NCBI GenBank assembly: GCA_018398765.1
Contig: JAHBMJ010001069.1
Span: 2,501-36,311 of the forward strand
Reading direction: 5' to 3'
Length of the DNA: 33,811 nt
Source: Chromera velia
Lineage: Eukaryota; Sar; Chromeraceae
Positions 1-15,199 of this stretch are shown piece after piece. Within the stretch, counting starts at the first letter, position 1, and every line of letters begins with the position of its first letter. A model generated the notes under the pieces. The model ran no database searches. It was given only the letters and a program-made list of their open reading frames with translations, and was not told where the DNA came from. The position numbers and the translations under genes were made by a program.

Positions 1-725
1 AGTGGAGATGTGAAGGGTGTGAGAGAGAAGCTCGTTTTGTGTTCAGTGGTTTATGGAGATCACTGGAGCTCTCACTTGAAGACAGAGAAATTTATATAAC
101 TGTCTATATGCATTTTGATGCAAAAATTTAATCTCATAAATAAAAAAAAGGAGCAATACAGAGCTGTTCGCGGCGGGACCATGCGCGGAGCGTTAAGGAC
201 CCCGGCGGGGGTGACGCCCCTATCGTAGATCCCACCCGGTATGGTAGAGTTCACCCCTTCACCCTGCTGGGATCAGCAGGGGCATGTGCGATCGCGGCTC
301 CGTGCGAGTTGCTTGAGGGGCACATTTTGGAACTCGGGCGACACTGACTGTGACAGAGACAGAACCCCCCAAAAATGAAAAAATGCGTTATATGCGAGTG
401 CGTGCGATCTCAGGGCCTCTCGGCTGATCTGAGCTGCCCCCCGAGGCGATACGGATGCGCGGAGCTCTCGCACTCAGCAAAATCGTGTAGGGAGATGTCA
501 GTCTGCCTGACAGCAGAAGGTGCCGTCGACCTCTGCTGTGTACGTCGATATATGTCGCAGCAGCAGCCCCACTTTGAAAATCATTCAGTGCGTAGCGTAC
601 TTGTGTCAGCTGTGTGCTGGCTGCTGCGAGGAATCGATCCGAGTTTTCCTTTGCCGCATGTGACCACGCAGACTGGACCGCTGCCCTCGAGACTTCTGTT
701 TAGTCTGGAGACAGTGTCGGGTTCC
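1..725. other. 5' flank of the JMJD7-like gene
   Basis: No gene is supported before the JmjC gene. The reading frame of its first exon stays open back to an ATG at 375, so the true start could be 375 instead of 726, but the stretch 375-725 shows no resemblance to JMJD7. A short perfect hairpin with an 8-bp stem and GGAT loop (CCCTGCTG...CAGCAGGG) lies at 262-281; its role is unknown. Confidence 0.4.
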
Positions 726-4562
<3,837 letters not shown>

Positions 4563-6023
4563 TTGAGTAGATACATGACAATTTATGACACTGGCCTAAA
4601 CATTGGCAGTGATCTCTAGAGTGATCTAGGCAGTGATGTGAGAGCCTCAAATACAACACTGCATGCATGGAGCTAGCCTAAGAGTTGTAGCATTCAAGTT
4701 CTACATTCAAATACGCCTCTACTGGCCCTTTAGTTTAAATAGTATACATAATTTAACTTGAATAACAATAATGATGAACATAACCATGTCAATTCAGAAT
4801 TTTAATTTGATACAAAGTAATATAAAGAGATCTGGATAAATCGTATACTCATAGCATGTATACCACAATCTAATTTCTATCCATCAGTTTTCTAGTCAGT
4901 TTTTTACATCATGTTCCTAACAGGTTCCCTAGCAGCTTCCTATTTCTCTCTAGATTTTTCTATTACTTTTAAGTTTTAAATTAACTGAATTTTCTTTCAT
5001 ACGTACTGTCAGTGTACATCCATGTAATTTAACATTTTTACAGGCCGCGGCGATATTTTTTCCTAGTGCTTTTTCAAAATAACAAAATCCGATATAGTCT
5101 TAAGTCGATCATTACAATACATGACAAGTCATTTGAAATCATTGACTACTGCAAGTTAGACGTCTTACTCAGTTGCTGCTTATAGTTGTAAATCAGTCAG
5201 ATCAGCTAATCCAGCCATTCATACACTGGTAAGACTGCGGCAGCTGTCCGACATTAACAGACATGCACGATTGAACAGCAAAAGAAGAAAAGGCACTTCA
5301 ATCGGTCATGCATGGGTGGAAGAAGACGTTACTACCGAACCGCATCGCAATGCATTTATTCACGAACAACTCTTGCGCGAAACAAGAATTCAACGCACAA
5401 AAACGAATCTGGGCTCCCTACACCTCTTGCTCGAAAGAGAACGGAAGCCACAGTAACTACACACGAGGAAAGAGATGGAGAGCAAAACAGCCACTTGACT
5501 CCTCCCTCCCTCCTCTCTCCTTCTCCTACGAAGAGACAAGACAGATGACCTAAGAAAAATGAAGAAGACAACTCTGCATGGATGGCTTCGTCCCTTTTTC
5601 CCTTTCCCCCTTCCTCTTCGAACGATCTCGTTCCCTGACCCACGCACATATGTACGCACTCTTTCACACATTTATGCATCCACGACAAAGCGTTGAGAAG
5701 ACGCAGGCAAGTGTAGTTCCCATGATTCTACTCACATATACACTATGAGTCAGTCGAGCTTTCATGATATTTGTGTTATGCCGTTGTTCATGCATCGATG
5801 CCTCTGTGTGTGTGTGTGTGTGTGTGCGTACATGTACTATTTGTCCTCATACAACTTCTTCTTTTTGTCCCGTTTAGTTCTGCCCCCTCTTGGCTTCGCA
5901 AGAACACAAAGCTAACCGGTAAGGACTTTTTTTACGCACCGTCGGTAGATCGAGGTAGGTTCTCGTTACCAAGACGCTCATGTCATTCTGACAGCATGGT
6001 ACAGCTACACCAACCCCCCTACC
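4563..6023. other. Intergenic region between two convergent genes
   Basis: This stretch of about 1.46 kb separates the 3' ends of the JmjC gene and the transporter gene. Positions 4680-5200 are AT-rich with no long open frame. A (GT)n run of about 22 bp lies at 5804-5826. Short open frames on both strands between 5270 and 5700 have no recognisable motif. The 3' UTRs and polyadenylation sites of both genes should lie here, but I cannot place them. Confidence 0.5.
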
Positions 6024-8837
6024 CTACAGAGACCCCACCAGTTTGTCATCCACATGTCCCTTCACCTGCCTCTCTGCTGACACTCCTGTCCCTTCTTCTT
6101 CCTTCACAGTGCAGTACAGCGTCTTCGTTCGACTCGAGAGCTGCTCGTCTCCCCTCTCCACTTGCTGGAGTTTCAAAGGAGATCGAGACAGCTGGTGCCT
6201 CCTCACAGGCACACGGGGGGCATGCTCAGACTGTGGCTCCATTCCCGTCTCTGCTTCTGCATGTCTTGGGAAAGAGAGTACAGCGGAGCTGAGAGGGAAA
6301 GATCCCTCCTTTTCTCCATCCTGCATATCCCCCTCAGACACAGCAGACACAGTCAGTCTTTTTGTCCCACCGTCCTTTTTTGCATCAAACATGCCACCAG
6401 AATGTGAAAAAGCATACTCGTTTCTCTCTCTCATCTGACTTTGCCCTCCTAAATTATCTCGTTCTGGACGAGCAACCTCTGCTTGATTCTCCAAACTGAC
6501 AACAATATTGTCCTCAGACACCCCCCGAAGACGCGAACACGGGGTTTGAAAATCGTCTTCCTCGTTTGTGAGCATCGTGACGCCTTTCTCGCTTTCTTCC
6601 TCTTGCACCTCTCTCTCCCCCCTCTTCTCTTCGCTCCATCCGATCTCCCTGTCCATTTCCCTCAGATTTCCTCTTCCTTGAACGGGGGACAAAGAACGTG
6701 ACACCGACTGAGACGGAGGGGGTGCACTCACACCCCCACCAGGAATCATCAGACCCACCCCACCTTCCAGGGATTTGCACACTACAGCTGCAGCTGTCTT
6801 GGCGGAACGACTGCTCAAATGCTCTGCAAATCCCAGATGAACCCGTGCTGCTGCATTCACACACGGCTCCTCTGCATGTCGAAGGTCTGACCGGGACACA
6901 TTCAGAGACCCCCCTTCATTGACGGTCGTGGCGCTCTCTCCCTTCATCCCCTCCCACTGAATGGCCTTCTCGGTGGTGATTTTCCATTGGGTTCCTTTCT
7001 CACTCGTGCTCTTTTTCTGTTCGCTCATTCTCTTCCTTTCTTCCCCTGCTACTCGTTCATTCTCTCTCTTCCGTCTACACGCCTCAAAACACGGTGCAAT
7101 GAACAGAGGCGTCAAAACAACAAAAGCCAAAGAAATCCCCACCGGCACCACCCACCTAGTCTCTCTCAAACACTCCTCAAACGCCTCATCCCTCCCCTCC
7201 TCCTTCGGAGGACACGTGAACCTCCCGAACGACCCGTCGTGAAATCCTGAGTAAAGCTTCCACCCAGCAGACCCGGTCAAACCCAGCAACAAAAGAGGCA
7301 CCACGCTCTGCCACATGATCGGAAAGTAACGAGGCATTCGCCGACCCACTGCGGCATCTAGACCTCTTACAAACTTCTTTGTCCCATAAATCACACACAC
7401 TGCAAAAACCTCTACAAGAAGAATAATGAAGAGAGCAAACATAAAGGCAAACCCATCAGTCACACCCAGGTAATACAACCCCCCCCTTGTAATGAAGATC
7501 AACCCGATGCCAAAAGAGACCATACAGACAACAGCCACAGTCGCCCACCTCTTCCCCCCCACCGCAAACCCAGTCTCGATCAAAGTATCCACCACTGTCT
7601 CTGTAATTCCGAATTGACTCCCCACCCCCAGTGCAATCAGCATAATGAAGAACGCAACGCTCCACAAAGGAGCTATAGGCATGTGTGCAATTGCTGTAGG
7701 ATAGGCAACGAAGGCCAGTCTGACGCCCTGCAGATCTAGTTGATCCACGGGTACCCCCTCCTGAAGAGAGAGAAACCCCAAAACCCCAAACACAGCACAC
7801 CCAGCCATGAAGGCAGTGAACGCATCGATAAATGGAATCATCCACGCGTCTTTGAAGAAATTATACGAAGGAGGATTCAACGCACCGAAAGTCGTGTACG
7901 TCCCCCACCCGACAGACAGAGAGAAAAACACCTGCTGTCCCGCTGCCACCCACACGAGAGGGTCATACACCCTGGACCAGTCTGGAATCAGATAATACTG
8001 AAGGCCCAACCACGCCCCTTCCATCGTGACTGCCCTCACTAAAAGGGCAATCAAGACAACATACGGAAAGGTCGCTGTGAAGTACACCACCTTCCCGAAT
8101 GATTGCACGCCCTTGAACAAAATACCGAAAATCAAAAGCCACGCCAACGCAAACGGGATCAGCAGCTGCCACTGGATCATTCCAATCTCGTTACCGCTCC
8201 CGCTCACGTTCAGTACTGTCTCCTTCAAATACGTGTCTGCGCCCTGCTTCCATGGGACCTCAGTACTGAATGACACGCCCAGATAGAAGAGAGCGTAAGT
8301 GATCAAAACGTTGTAGTACAATCCGATCACAAAGCAGACAAGAGTGGAAGCCAGGCCGCACCCAGCTGTCCACGCAGAGAGGTCCCGCCACACCCTCGCC
8401 AGCCCTGCATACAGAAAAGCAAAGTTGAACAGAGGCCGTGTGCAAAAAAACGAAGAAAACCCGGCGCCTCAGAAGAAGAGAAAGCACCCGAAAAGAAAGC
8501 GAAGGGCGGCCAATCTGTACGACTAGCTAGACGTTAACACCCTGACCGCTTGCTTCCTCCCTGCTTGCCTCGACACGCAGCCTGCCCACATGTACGCATT
8601 CCCACATTTGCGACTGCCTGTCTGCCTGCCGGACCTTTTTGGAACAGCTGGCCTGTGCCGACTTCCAGGGCGAAGATGGGCACCCCCAGCCCGACGGAGA
8701 TGCAAACGTAGGGGATCAGGAAGGCCGCCCCCCCGTTGGAGAAAACTAAATAGGGAAACCGCCAGATGTTCCCGAGACCCACGGCATACCCCACAAGAGT
8801 CAAAATGAACTCGGCCTGACAAGCACATGCACACACA

Positions 8838-8889
<52 letters not shown>

Positions 8890-9557
8890 GGAGTGTGTGG
8901 GGGGAGGATGAAATAATGCATGAGACCCGCATACCAATTGAGCTTTCACACAGCGAGACCCCCGTCACCAGTACCAGAAAGAAGCATGGATTATTGACCG
9001 GCCAGGGTGAGGGACCCGAGGGAGCGATTCGGGTCGAGGGGAAGGAATCTAGAGCGCTGGAAACGCAAACAGAGATGACAACAAGGAAGGTGACGGAGAT
9101 CACACAGAGGAGGCCCCATACACCCATCTGAAGTCGAATTCAGTCAACGGCCAGAGCCCCGAAGAAAGGGATTACGGCAAGGCACCAACCATGACCCAGC
9201 CTTTCACTCAGTATATACCTGGCACTTCAACTCAAACAGCCGTCTCGAATTCACTCTATGCAGTCATCCAGCCTGCCAGTGAAACCTGGTAATCGGTCAT
9301 ACGATCATCAGCAGGAACGAATACACCGCAGTACAAGACGCAGACCAATGAGGAACCACGAGGCCGTCTCCTTCGCTGACCTGGTTGCCCCACCGGGCCT
9401 TCTTCTCCTCCACAGGTTGTTCTGCCGGCGCCGTTTCACCACTGATTGTCTGGCCGTTACTTTCACTCTCCGTGACAGGCACCTGAGCAAGGGGACCCAC
9501 ATGAGCCCCCTCCTCCGCCTCACACAGGGCGCTCATGCTGGAGCTCGCTGTGTTCAT
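6024..9557 (-). CDS. SLC6/neurotransmitter:sodium symporter-family transporter, three exons, long C-terminal tail
   Basis: Proposed exons on the minus strand are 9557-9381, 8815-8635 and 8404-6024, joined in phase, giving 912 residues. This is a predicted sodium-coupled solute transporter of the LeuT fold in a cell membrane; the substrate cannot be read from sequence. Exon 1 ends in ARWGNQ, just before the first membrane helix. Exon 2 carries the family signature [14 protein letters not shown] (about residues 68-81). Exon 3 carries the broken helix 6 motif [15 protein letters not shown] (about 279-293) and the helix 8 motif [12 protein letters not shown] (about 380-391). About twelve membrane helices end near residue 559. 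A possible N-glycosylation site (NVS) lies in the large loop between helices 3 and 4. The last 350 or so residues are hydrophilic, rich in Ser, Glu and Lys, and much longer than usual for the family. Donors are GTCAGC and GTCCGG. Confidence 0.88.
8830..8887. repeat. Compound (AC)n(AG)n microsatellite at a splice acceptor
   Basis: About 25 bp of AC repeat followed by about 33 bp of AG repeat. On the coding (minus) strand this reads (CT)n(GT)n and ends about 14 bp before the acceptor of exon 2 of the transporter gene, so it probably serves as, or lies next to, the polypyrimidine tract. Confidence 0.95.
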
Positions 9558-10358
9558 CCTGATGATCGATCAAAGCAGCCGATTCAACTGAAGGTCTGTG
9601 CTATGCTATCGCTTCCGAAAAAAGGCAGGTATTAATACTTAGTCTCAACTCTATAGCCGGCCGTTCTCAAAAGCCTGCAGCCATGCGGTCGTCGAAGTCA
9701 TGGTCAGGCACTAGCTGCATGGCCTTCAAACACACGAAGCTCTCAAATTGCTATATATAGCTCACGTACGTGCGACAAGCGGCTGCTTAGATGTGGCCCC
9801 GGAAAGCGTAGCGTGGGGCACTTAAAAAAACTGCAAGCCGGGGCCCACAACCTAGGCTTGATTCTTGTTGGTTCTTAATTGTCTAGATCTATGCTACACT
9901 GCTACCCGTCCAAGAGCAATCGTATCTTTCTTTCTCTATTCTTTGATCTTATTTCTGTATTATTCTTCTGTTCTCTTCTATGCTTTATATAGTACTTACT
10001 GTCTCCTTGCTATCTCGCCGTCGCAATGCATGTCAACGCATGGAGCCTCACGCCTCTGCACGCACATTCTACGCGCACATTTTTTTTTTTTGAAGGCACT
10101 AACTAATATTTCTTACTGTTACACCTATTCTAAGATTTAGCCGCTCGGAGCCTAGCTCGGAGCGCGCACTTAAGTCGTGCCGCATCAATCAGCACTCTCG
10201 CTGTATCATACGTATACTGCCAGCTGTATTGGCCTCTCTTTCTAGCTTTTCTCTACTCTTCTCTGACCTATGACGAAGATTCCGACAGACTTCTTAACTG
10301 TTCGGTCCAAAAACGTTTTCTGCAATGAGTGGTAGGTAAATAATTTTAAAAGTGCAAA
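9558..10358. other. 5' flank of the transporter and intergenic DNA
   Basis: No gene is supported. The transporter promoter should lie just above 9557 on the minus strand, but no element can be named. A core of a dispersed repeat (AGCCGNCGGAGCCTAGCTC-like) occurs at about 10138-10160 and recurs at 11534 and 33124. The sequence between 9880 and 10330 is pyrimidine-rich with homopolymer runs. Confidence 0.4.
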
Positions 10359-10586
10359 ATGTCGAGAAACCCGCAGACTGTGGATACCGTTTTCTTGAAA
10401 CTTGCAGAGGGAACTTTTGTTGAGGAGGTGCCCCTCGAGTTTATTAAAAGATGCATACTAAACTTTTCAGATGAGAGGAGTACCTTTGGCATTGTGTATA
10501 AGGTAGTGGATGCTGTGAAAAAGCAGTGTTTTGTCGTTAAGGTCCTAAACGTCAATGTGCTTCAAGCTCTCCTCGGAAACGGCTGA
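10359..10586 (+). pseudogene. Truncated protein-kinase N-lobe fragment
   Basis: A 75-residue open frame from an ATG. Its second half reads like the first strands of a protein kinase domain: a lead-in FIKRCILNFSDER, a damaged glycine loop (TFGIVYK, with the earlier glycines of GxGxxG missing), then CFVVKVLNV at the place of the VAIK strand lysine. It stops 14 residues later, so there is no catalytic loop (HRD) and no DFG. I see no continuation in the next kilobase on either strand. This looks like a captured or decayed piece of a kinase gene and cannot be an active kinase. The assignment rests on motif shape only. An alternative is a short first exon whose partner exons are missing. Confidence 0.4.
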
Positions 10587-11983
10587 CTACAGCAGCCATT
10601 ACGTACAAATTCCATATAATGAGCCTAAGTACTAGGCCATTTAGTTCAAAACTACACGTATTAAACTCTTTTTCTCTAAGGGGACTGACCTAAATCAGAA
10701 TTAAAAATTGAGTGTTCCTTAGTGTTCCCATTAATTGAACTTCCCAATTTTTTTTCTTGAGTCAACTCCCAAAAATTTAGAAACTGTAAGGTCATACAAC
10801 AACTAGCCGACGCACACTGGTAAAAAAAAAAAAGAATAGACAGGTCAAGATTTTTTTTTTATTTTTATTTTTTTGTCTGGTGGTTAAAGGTCCAAGCAAA
10901 TGTAGCAAAGGTAAGCAAAGGTACGTTTTATACTTAAATATATTTTTATTATATGTTTGGCAGTTCGAATAAAATAATAAAAAATAAAATAAAAAAGATG
11001 AGGCTCATGATCATGAACGTTTTCCCATTCAAAAACCAAAAAAGCCTTCTCGAGATTTTTTTTTCTTTTTTTTTTTATCACTGTGCGTCGCCTAGTACAA
11101 CAAATCTCTTATAAAGACTCATAATTCAAGAAAAATACAATAGTTCAGCTAGTAATTCAGTTAGTGCTACTTATGAATGAATGAATGAGTTGACAAAAGA
11201 GAATGACCAATTGATGGTCAAACGGAATGCAGAGCTAAATCTCCATGATGGTGGAACGACTTCATGAAATAGTCTGTCCGTCAAGGCAGAGTAGAACGAA
11301 CAGCCGAAAGGCATTCGATCAGCTAGTGCTGCACGAAGTGAATCGATCTGAACTGGCTGGTGCTCAATGCGCACAGCACAAATCGTACAAAATCGAATGC
11401 GCGCGCGGCAATCCTATCCCAGCCAGCACAGCGCTTCGGCACCGCGCGGCACGGCCTGTATGCTCGGCCCGCTAGGTCCAGAAGCAAGTATGGATACGCG
11501 GCAGGCTGGTATCCTATACTTCAACTTTGACTAAGCCGGCGGAGCCTAGCTCCTGGCAGTTCATGCATGCAAGTCCAAGTCTTGTCAATTTTCTAGCTTT
11601 GAGAAGAGACTGTAGACTGAACAAGACTCAGATTTGGTCAGTGAATGGGAGATTGAAGAAATGACTGAAAGGAAAAGATGGAAGAATCAACATGACTCAA
11701 CTTATATACTTGACTGTGAAGTAAGTTAAAGTGAATTGCGTTTCGAAGAGGAAAATAAAAGGCTGCATGGAAAACCAAAAATAGGAGCAATTACCGCTCG
11801 GAATCATGACCATGATACCCTAATTCCGTTTTGTTGTTCCTCTCCCCCGCTCTTCCCTCTCCTTAAACACATGAAGCAGCGCCGCCCTCGTGAATACCGC
11901 TCGAACAGCTGAAGAGAATTCGGCATGAACTTGTGACGACTGAGAAACGGAACCTCCTTCAAGAAATAGAATGTAACCCCCTC
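10587..11983. other. Repeat-rich intergenic DNA before the LTR element
   Basis: This stretch contains A/T homopolymers (about 10800-11080), a (GAAT)n run near 11171-11187 and a diverged copy of a dispersed repeat at 11531-11650. No coding region is supported. The last bases, CCCTC at 11979-11983, are the left target-site duplication of the LTR retrotransposon. Confidence 0.5.
11531..11650 (+). repeat. Dispersed repeat, copy 1
   Basis: Shares a core reading GGAGCCTAGCTCCTGGCAGT and about 100 bp of further diverged similarity (AGTCTTG, CTAGCT, AGAGAC, GATTTGG in the same order) with 33121-33240. A shorter core copy lies near 10138-10160. The repeat family is not recognised. Confidence 0.65.
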
Positions 11984-12356
11984 TATGACGTAAGTATAGA
12001 TTGTGTATGAGACTGCGCTGGCGCTCGGGCTGGATCACACAGCAGCCTGTCGTAGCTCGGAGCAGGTCATTGCACTATGACGGCTGTAATGGGCTATGGG
12101 GATCCAATGGGTCTGCCAACAGCAAATGTAAGCGAGTACCTTACATGATCCTTGCATGCTTTCTGGGACCGCGTCAGAAAAGAGCGTGCGTCTCAGCCAA
12201 AGCAACTGGAATTAGATGTCGTAGCTGAATTGCAGCAAAGTTAGTCTAACAGCGCAGGTACCAACTGATTGAACGATGAAACGATGACGTATGTCTAGAT
12301 TGATAGACCTTCCATCCTGACGTTGCGAATATGATGAGCCCTGTGCATATATCACA
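11984..12356 (+). repeat. 5' LTR
   Basis: 373 bp, ending in CACA. It begins TATGACG where the other LTR begins TGTGACG, so the terminal TG has mutated to TA in this copy. It includes about 100 bp after position 12012 that is missing from the 3' LTR. Confidence 0.88.
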
Positions 12357-12358
12357 GG

Positions 12359-12370
12359 TGGCACCAGAGC
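12359..12370 (+). other. Primer-binding site
   Basis: TGGCACCAGAGC starts two bases after the left LTR. It begins with TGG, as needed to pair with a tRNA 3' CCA end, and differs at two positions from the initiator-Met primer site TGGTATCAGAGC common in LTR elements. The exact primer tRNA cannot be settled here. Confidence 0.75.
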
Positions 12371-12504
12371 TTAGTTCGACCAGGTTGTGGGCTTGTCAGG
12401 AAAATAGAAGGTCAACTCTCTGTCAAACAGTTGGCTGCGTTGGCTCAGCGTCAAGCAGCTCATATTGAAACACAGAAAACAAGACAGAGGCTTTAAAATG
12501 GGCA

Positions 12505-13832
12505 TATTGGCCACCTCTCAAACCAAATCGTAACAGTATCTACGACTAGTTCCTCTGCCGTTTCGAAAGCAGTCAAAGCAATTGGTGATTTCGATGGAAA
12601 TGTAGAACAGTATGCAGACTGGGTTCGAGTGTGTGACAACTATGCAAAGTTCCACAAGATGACAGATGCAGAGCTGCTTAATGCAGCAGATTGTGTGTGA
12701 GAACTATGCAAAGTTCCACAAGATAACAGATGCAGAGCTGCTTAATACAGCAGATTTGCACCTGAAAGATAGAGCTTCCAAGGTGGTGAGGGAAGCAAAG
12801 GATAACAGACACAAGCCAACCACTTGGGCGGAGTTGAAGTACGTCCTCGTGACTTACTTCAAAGACCGCCGGACTCAAGATCAATGGAGGAAGGCCCTAG
12901 GTACCCTGAAGTACACAAGAGCTGAGGAGCTGCAGAAATACACTAACACATTCATCGCAGAGCTCCTGAGTATTAAGGACATGAGTATGACGGACAAGAT
13001 CTATAACTACGTCGAAGGCCTCCCAAGCAAAATCGTAGAAGACGTGCGAAGATCCCATCCGGCCATTCTGGAGAAGGCAGTTACTGAGTAGAAGCCGCGC
13101 ATGATACTGCATCTAACTTGGGTGCGAGCATCATTGTCCCCTGTGTGTCTTTCCCTACCGCCGTAGGCCGTAGCAGCATCTGTACCAACACAACCACTGG
13201 CAATCAGACCATCAGTCCATGTAGACCCCACGGGCCCTGCCCCTATGGACATCGGGGCTTTGGATTCCCGACCGCAGTAGAGGAGACTGGGACGCAGACC
13301 CTAGGACAACACACCACAACAGGAGGGACATAGGATAAATAGGAATCTCCCCCTTCTCACTCAGAAAGAGAGAGACGTCCTGATGGAATTTGATGGATGT
13401 TTCAACTGCTGCACACTCCATACCAGTCATACCGCCGCAAACTGCCCTGACAGAAGAGAAGTGCAGAGGGGACAGAGAACGCGAGGTGGTCCAAACTTCC
13501 TCGAGTCGGGAATCACTGACTCATACAAGGAAGGATTGGAGACAGGAGGAAACAGAGGGGGAGTCAGCAGCCGAGAACCTCCCTCACCAGTCCGCACCAC
13601 AGGGGAACGATGGGATGATGAATGGGTAGTCCGTCCAAAAACCTCTTACCTACTGCATCATGTGGAAGAGGGGGAAGAGGATGCATCTCCCCAAGAAGAC
13701 CAAGACAGTCTCCTACCCTTGAAGGGTTTAGATGATAAAGATCCCTTTCCGGAGACGCCTCCCCACCTGAAGCGTCTCATACCACAGACTGCGCCAAAGA
13801 GAGGAATGCCAGCAAAGTTTGTGGGAGGATGA
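12505..13832 (+). pseudogene. Broken retrotransposon gag with CCHC-like zinc knuckle
   Basis: The first part (about 12505-12692) reads IGDFDGNVEQYADWVRVCDN and is then duplicated by a 64-bp tandem repeat that shifts the frame. From about 12700 the frame continues through a retrotransposon-gag-like helical domain (WAELKYVLVTYFKDR, TFIAELLSIKDMSMTDKIYN, YVEGLPSKIV), then PMDIGAL, a motif often found before the gag knuckle, and then a knuckle CFNC...H....C with spacing CX2CX6HX4C instead of the usual CX2CX4HX4C. The frame ends at TGA 13830-13832. In-frame stops occur at 13089, 13164, 13278 and 13302, all TAG. No initiating ATG is found in the first part. Gag would package element RNA in the cytoplasm, but this copy cannot make an intact protein without stop readthrough. 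Confidence 0.75.
12629..12756 (+). repeat. 64-bp tandem duplication inside gag
   Basis: Two copies, 12629-12692 and 12693-12756, differ at only a few positions. Because 64 is not a multiple of three, the duplication breaks the gag frame. The low divergence suggests it is younger than the LTR divergence. Confidence 0.9.
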
Positions 13833-14561
13833 GGAGATGATTAAGGTTTTTGTTATGCATGCCGCGTCCTCATATATGAGGGGCGGATTTAGCCTAGTCT
13901 GTCAAAAGGTTCCGGTTCGTCCCGTCTGTTCTGAATCTAGGAACACTGCTCATTGATCATTTTTACTGCGGTCTATTTCTTAAGCGGCGGTAGAGTAGGA
14001 CTCGGAGACGAATGCAATTTCGAAACGAGACGGGCAGAGACGGAAGAGGAAAAGAAGTTGGGGGAGAAGCTCTCTGTCTCCGGGCAGGAAGTTTCGCCTC
14101 CAGAGGAGCAGCACTAGGAGCAGCAGGAGAGAAAGAAACCTTGTTGCTGGCAAGTGATGGGCCTCACCCGCTAAGAGTGGTGACAGCGAGTCTGGGCCCA
14201 ACAAGCAACTAACCTATCCAAGAAAAGAAAGCTGAATCAAGTGTTTGAATAGAGAGGAGAGGGAAGAGCAAGTTTGAAGGGAGGTGATCTATTGTGGACT
14301 GGCTGAGCGACCTAGTCGCGGAGTTATTATAGCTTGGCATGCGATTTGGTTGCAGACCGATGTGTTATGAGAATGTGAACCCGGGTTGTCTGAGTTGGAG
14401 GGGTTAAGGTGAAGGAATTGAGGGCTGTAAGTCACGAGACAATTGGGGGTCGGAAAAGAGCACGCATCACCTTGATGAGGAAAGAGGATTGCTACAGCTT
14501 GGGGTTATGAGAATGTGTTTGCTTTGCATACGCGAAAAGAAAGAAACAGATTCGTAAGGAC
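13833..14561 (+). other. Non-coding internal region of the LTR element
   Basis: About 730 bp between the end of gag and the foldback insertion. No pol motif is visible in any frame. The DNA is purine-rich on this strand. Confidence 0.5.
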
Positions 14562-15199
14562 AACAGAGTGGACTCTAAAGTAGGACTTAGTGGAATTCAA
14601 AGTGACTTTTAAATTTACTATATTCTAGCTTCATTATAAAGTAAAACTAGGTTACTTAAAGCAATCTAAAGTTTTTTAGAACATTTAAAATCGTTACTTC
14701 TGTGCAAATTTGCTCAAATGTGCTCAAAAGACTGGTTGATTAGCTAAGGTGCATGGTGGGAAAAATTCTGATCACCGCGGCACGTGGAAGTTAGTTAATA
14801 TTACCCCTGCTGACCGTCTCCTGTCCGGTCTGACCAGCCTAGCTGTGAAGCCCTTCTTCTTGCACTGTTTCCCTTACAGAAGAAGCAATTCTTTGTAGTT
14901 GATTGGCGGCGCTAAACGTTGCTGTTGAGCGTATCCATTAGTGTTGTGCCTGTGTATTTCTTTTCAGGTAACATTCACTAACTTCCACGTGCCGCCGTGA
15001 TCGTAATTTTTCCTTAGCTAATCAACTAGACTTTTGAGCACATTTGAGCAGATTTGCACAGAAGTAATGATTTTAAATGCTCTAAAAAACTTTAGATTGC
15101 TTCAAGAAACCTAGGTTTACTTTATAATGAAGCTAGAATATAGTAAATTTAAAAGTTACTTTGAATTCCACTAAGTCCTACTTTGGAGTCCACTCTGTT
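14562..15199. mobile_element. Foldback/MITE-like element with about 235-bp inverted repeats
   Basis: The left arm 14562-14804 and right arm 14968-15199 are reverse complements over nearly their whole length, about 90% by eye, with one indel of roughly 10 bp (TGCATGGTGGG-like extra bases in the left arm near 14750). The outer ends are AACAGAGTGGACTC and its complement. The 163-bp spacer has no coding capacity. It lies inside the retrotransposon between gag and the right LTR, so it inserted later or was carried along. No clear target duplication is seen. An autonomous partner would be needed for movement. Confidence 0.85.

Noticed and set aside
5271..5688. Short open frames on both strands in the convergent intergenic region
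   Set aside because: No recognisable motif, poor composition and likely UTR or spacer sequence.
12666..12700. ATG at 12666 as the gag start
   Set aside because: It lies in the first copy of the 64-bp duplication and is out of frame with gag until the duplication junction, so it arose by the duplication.
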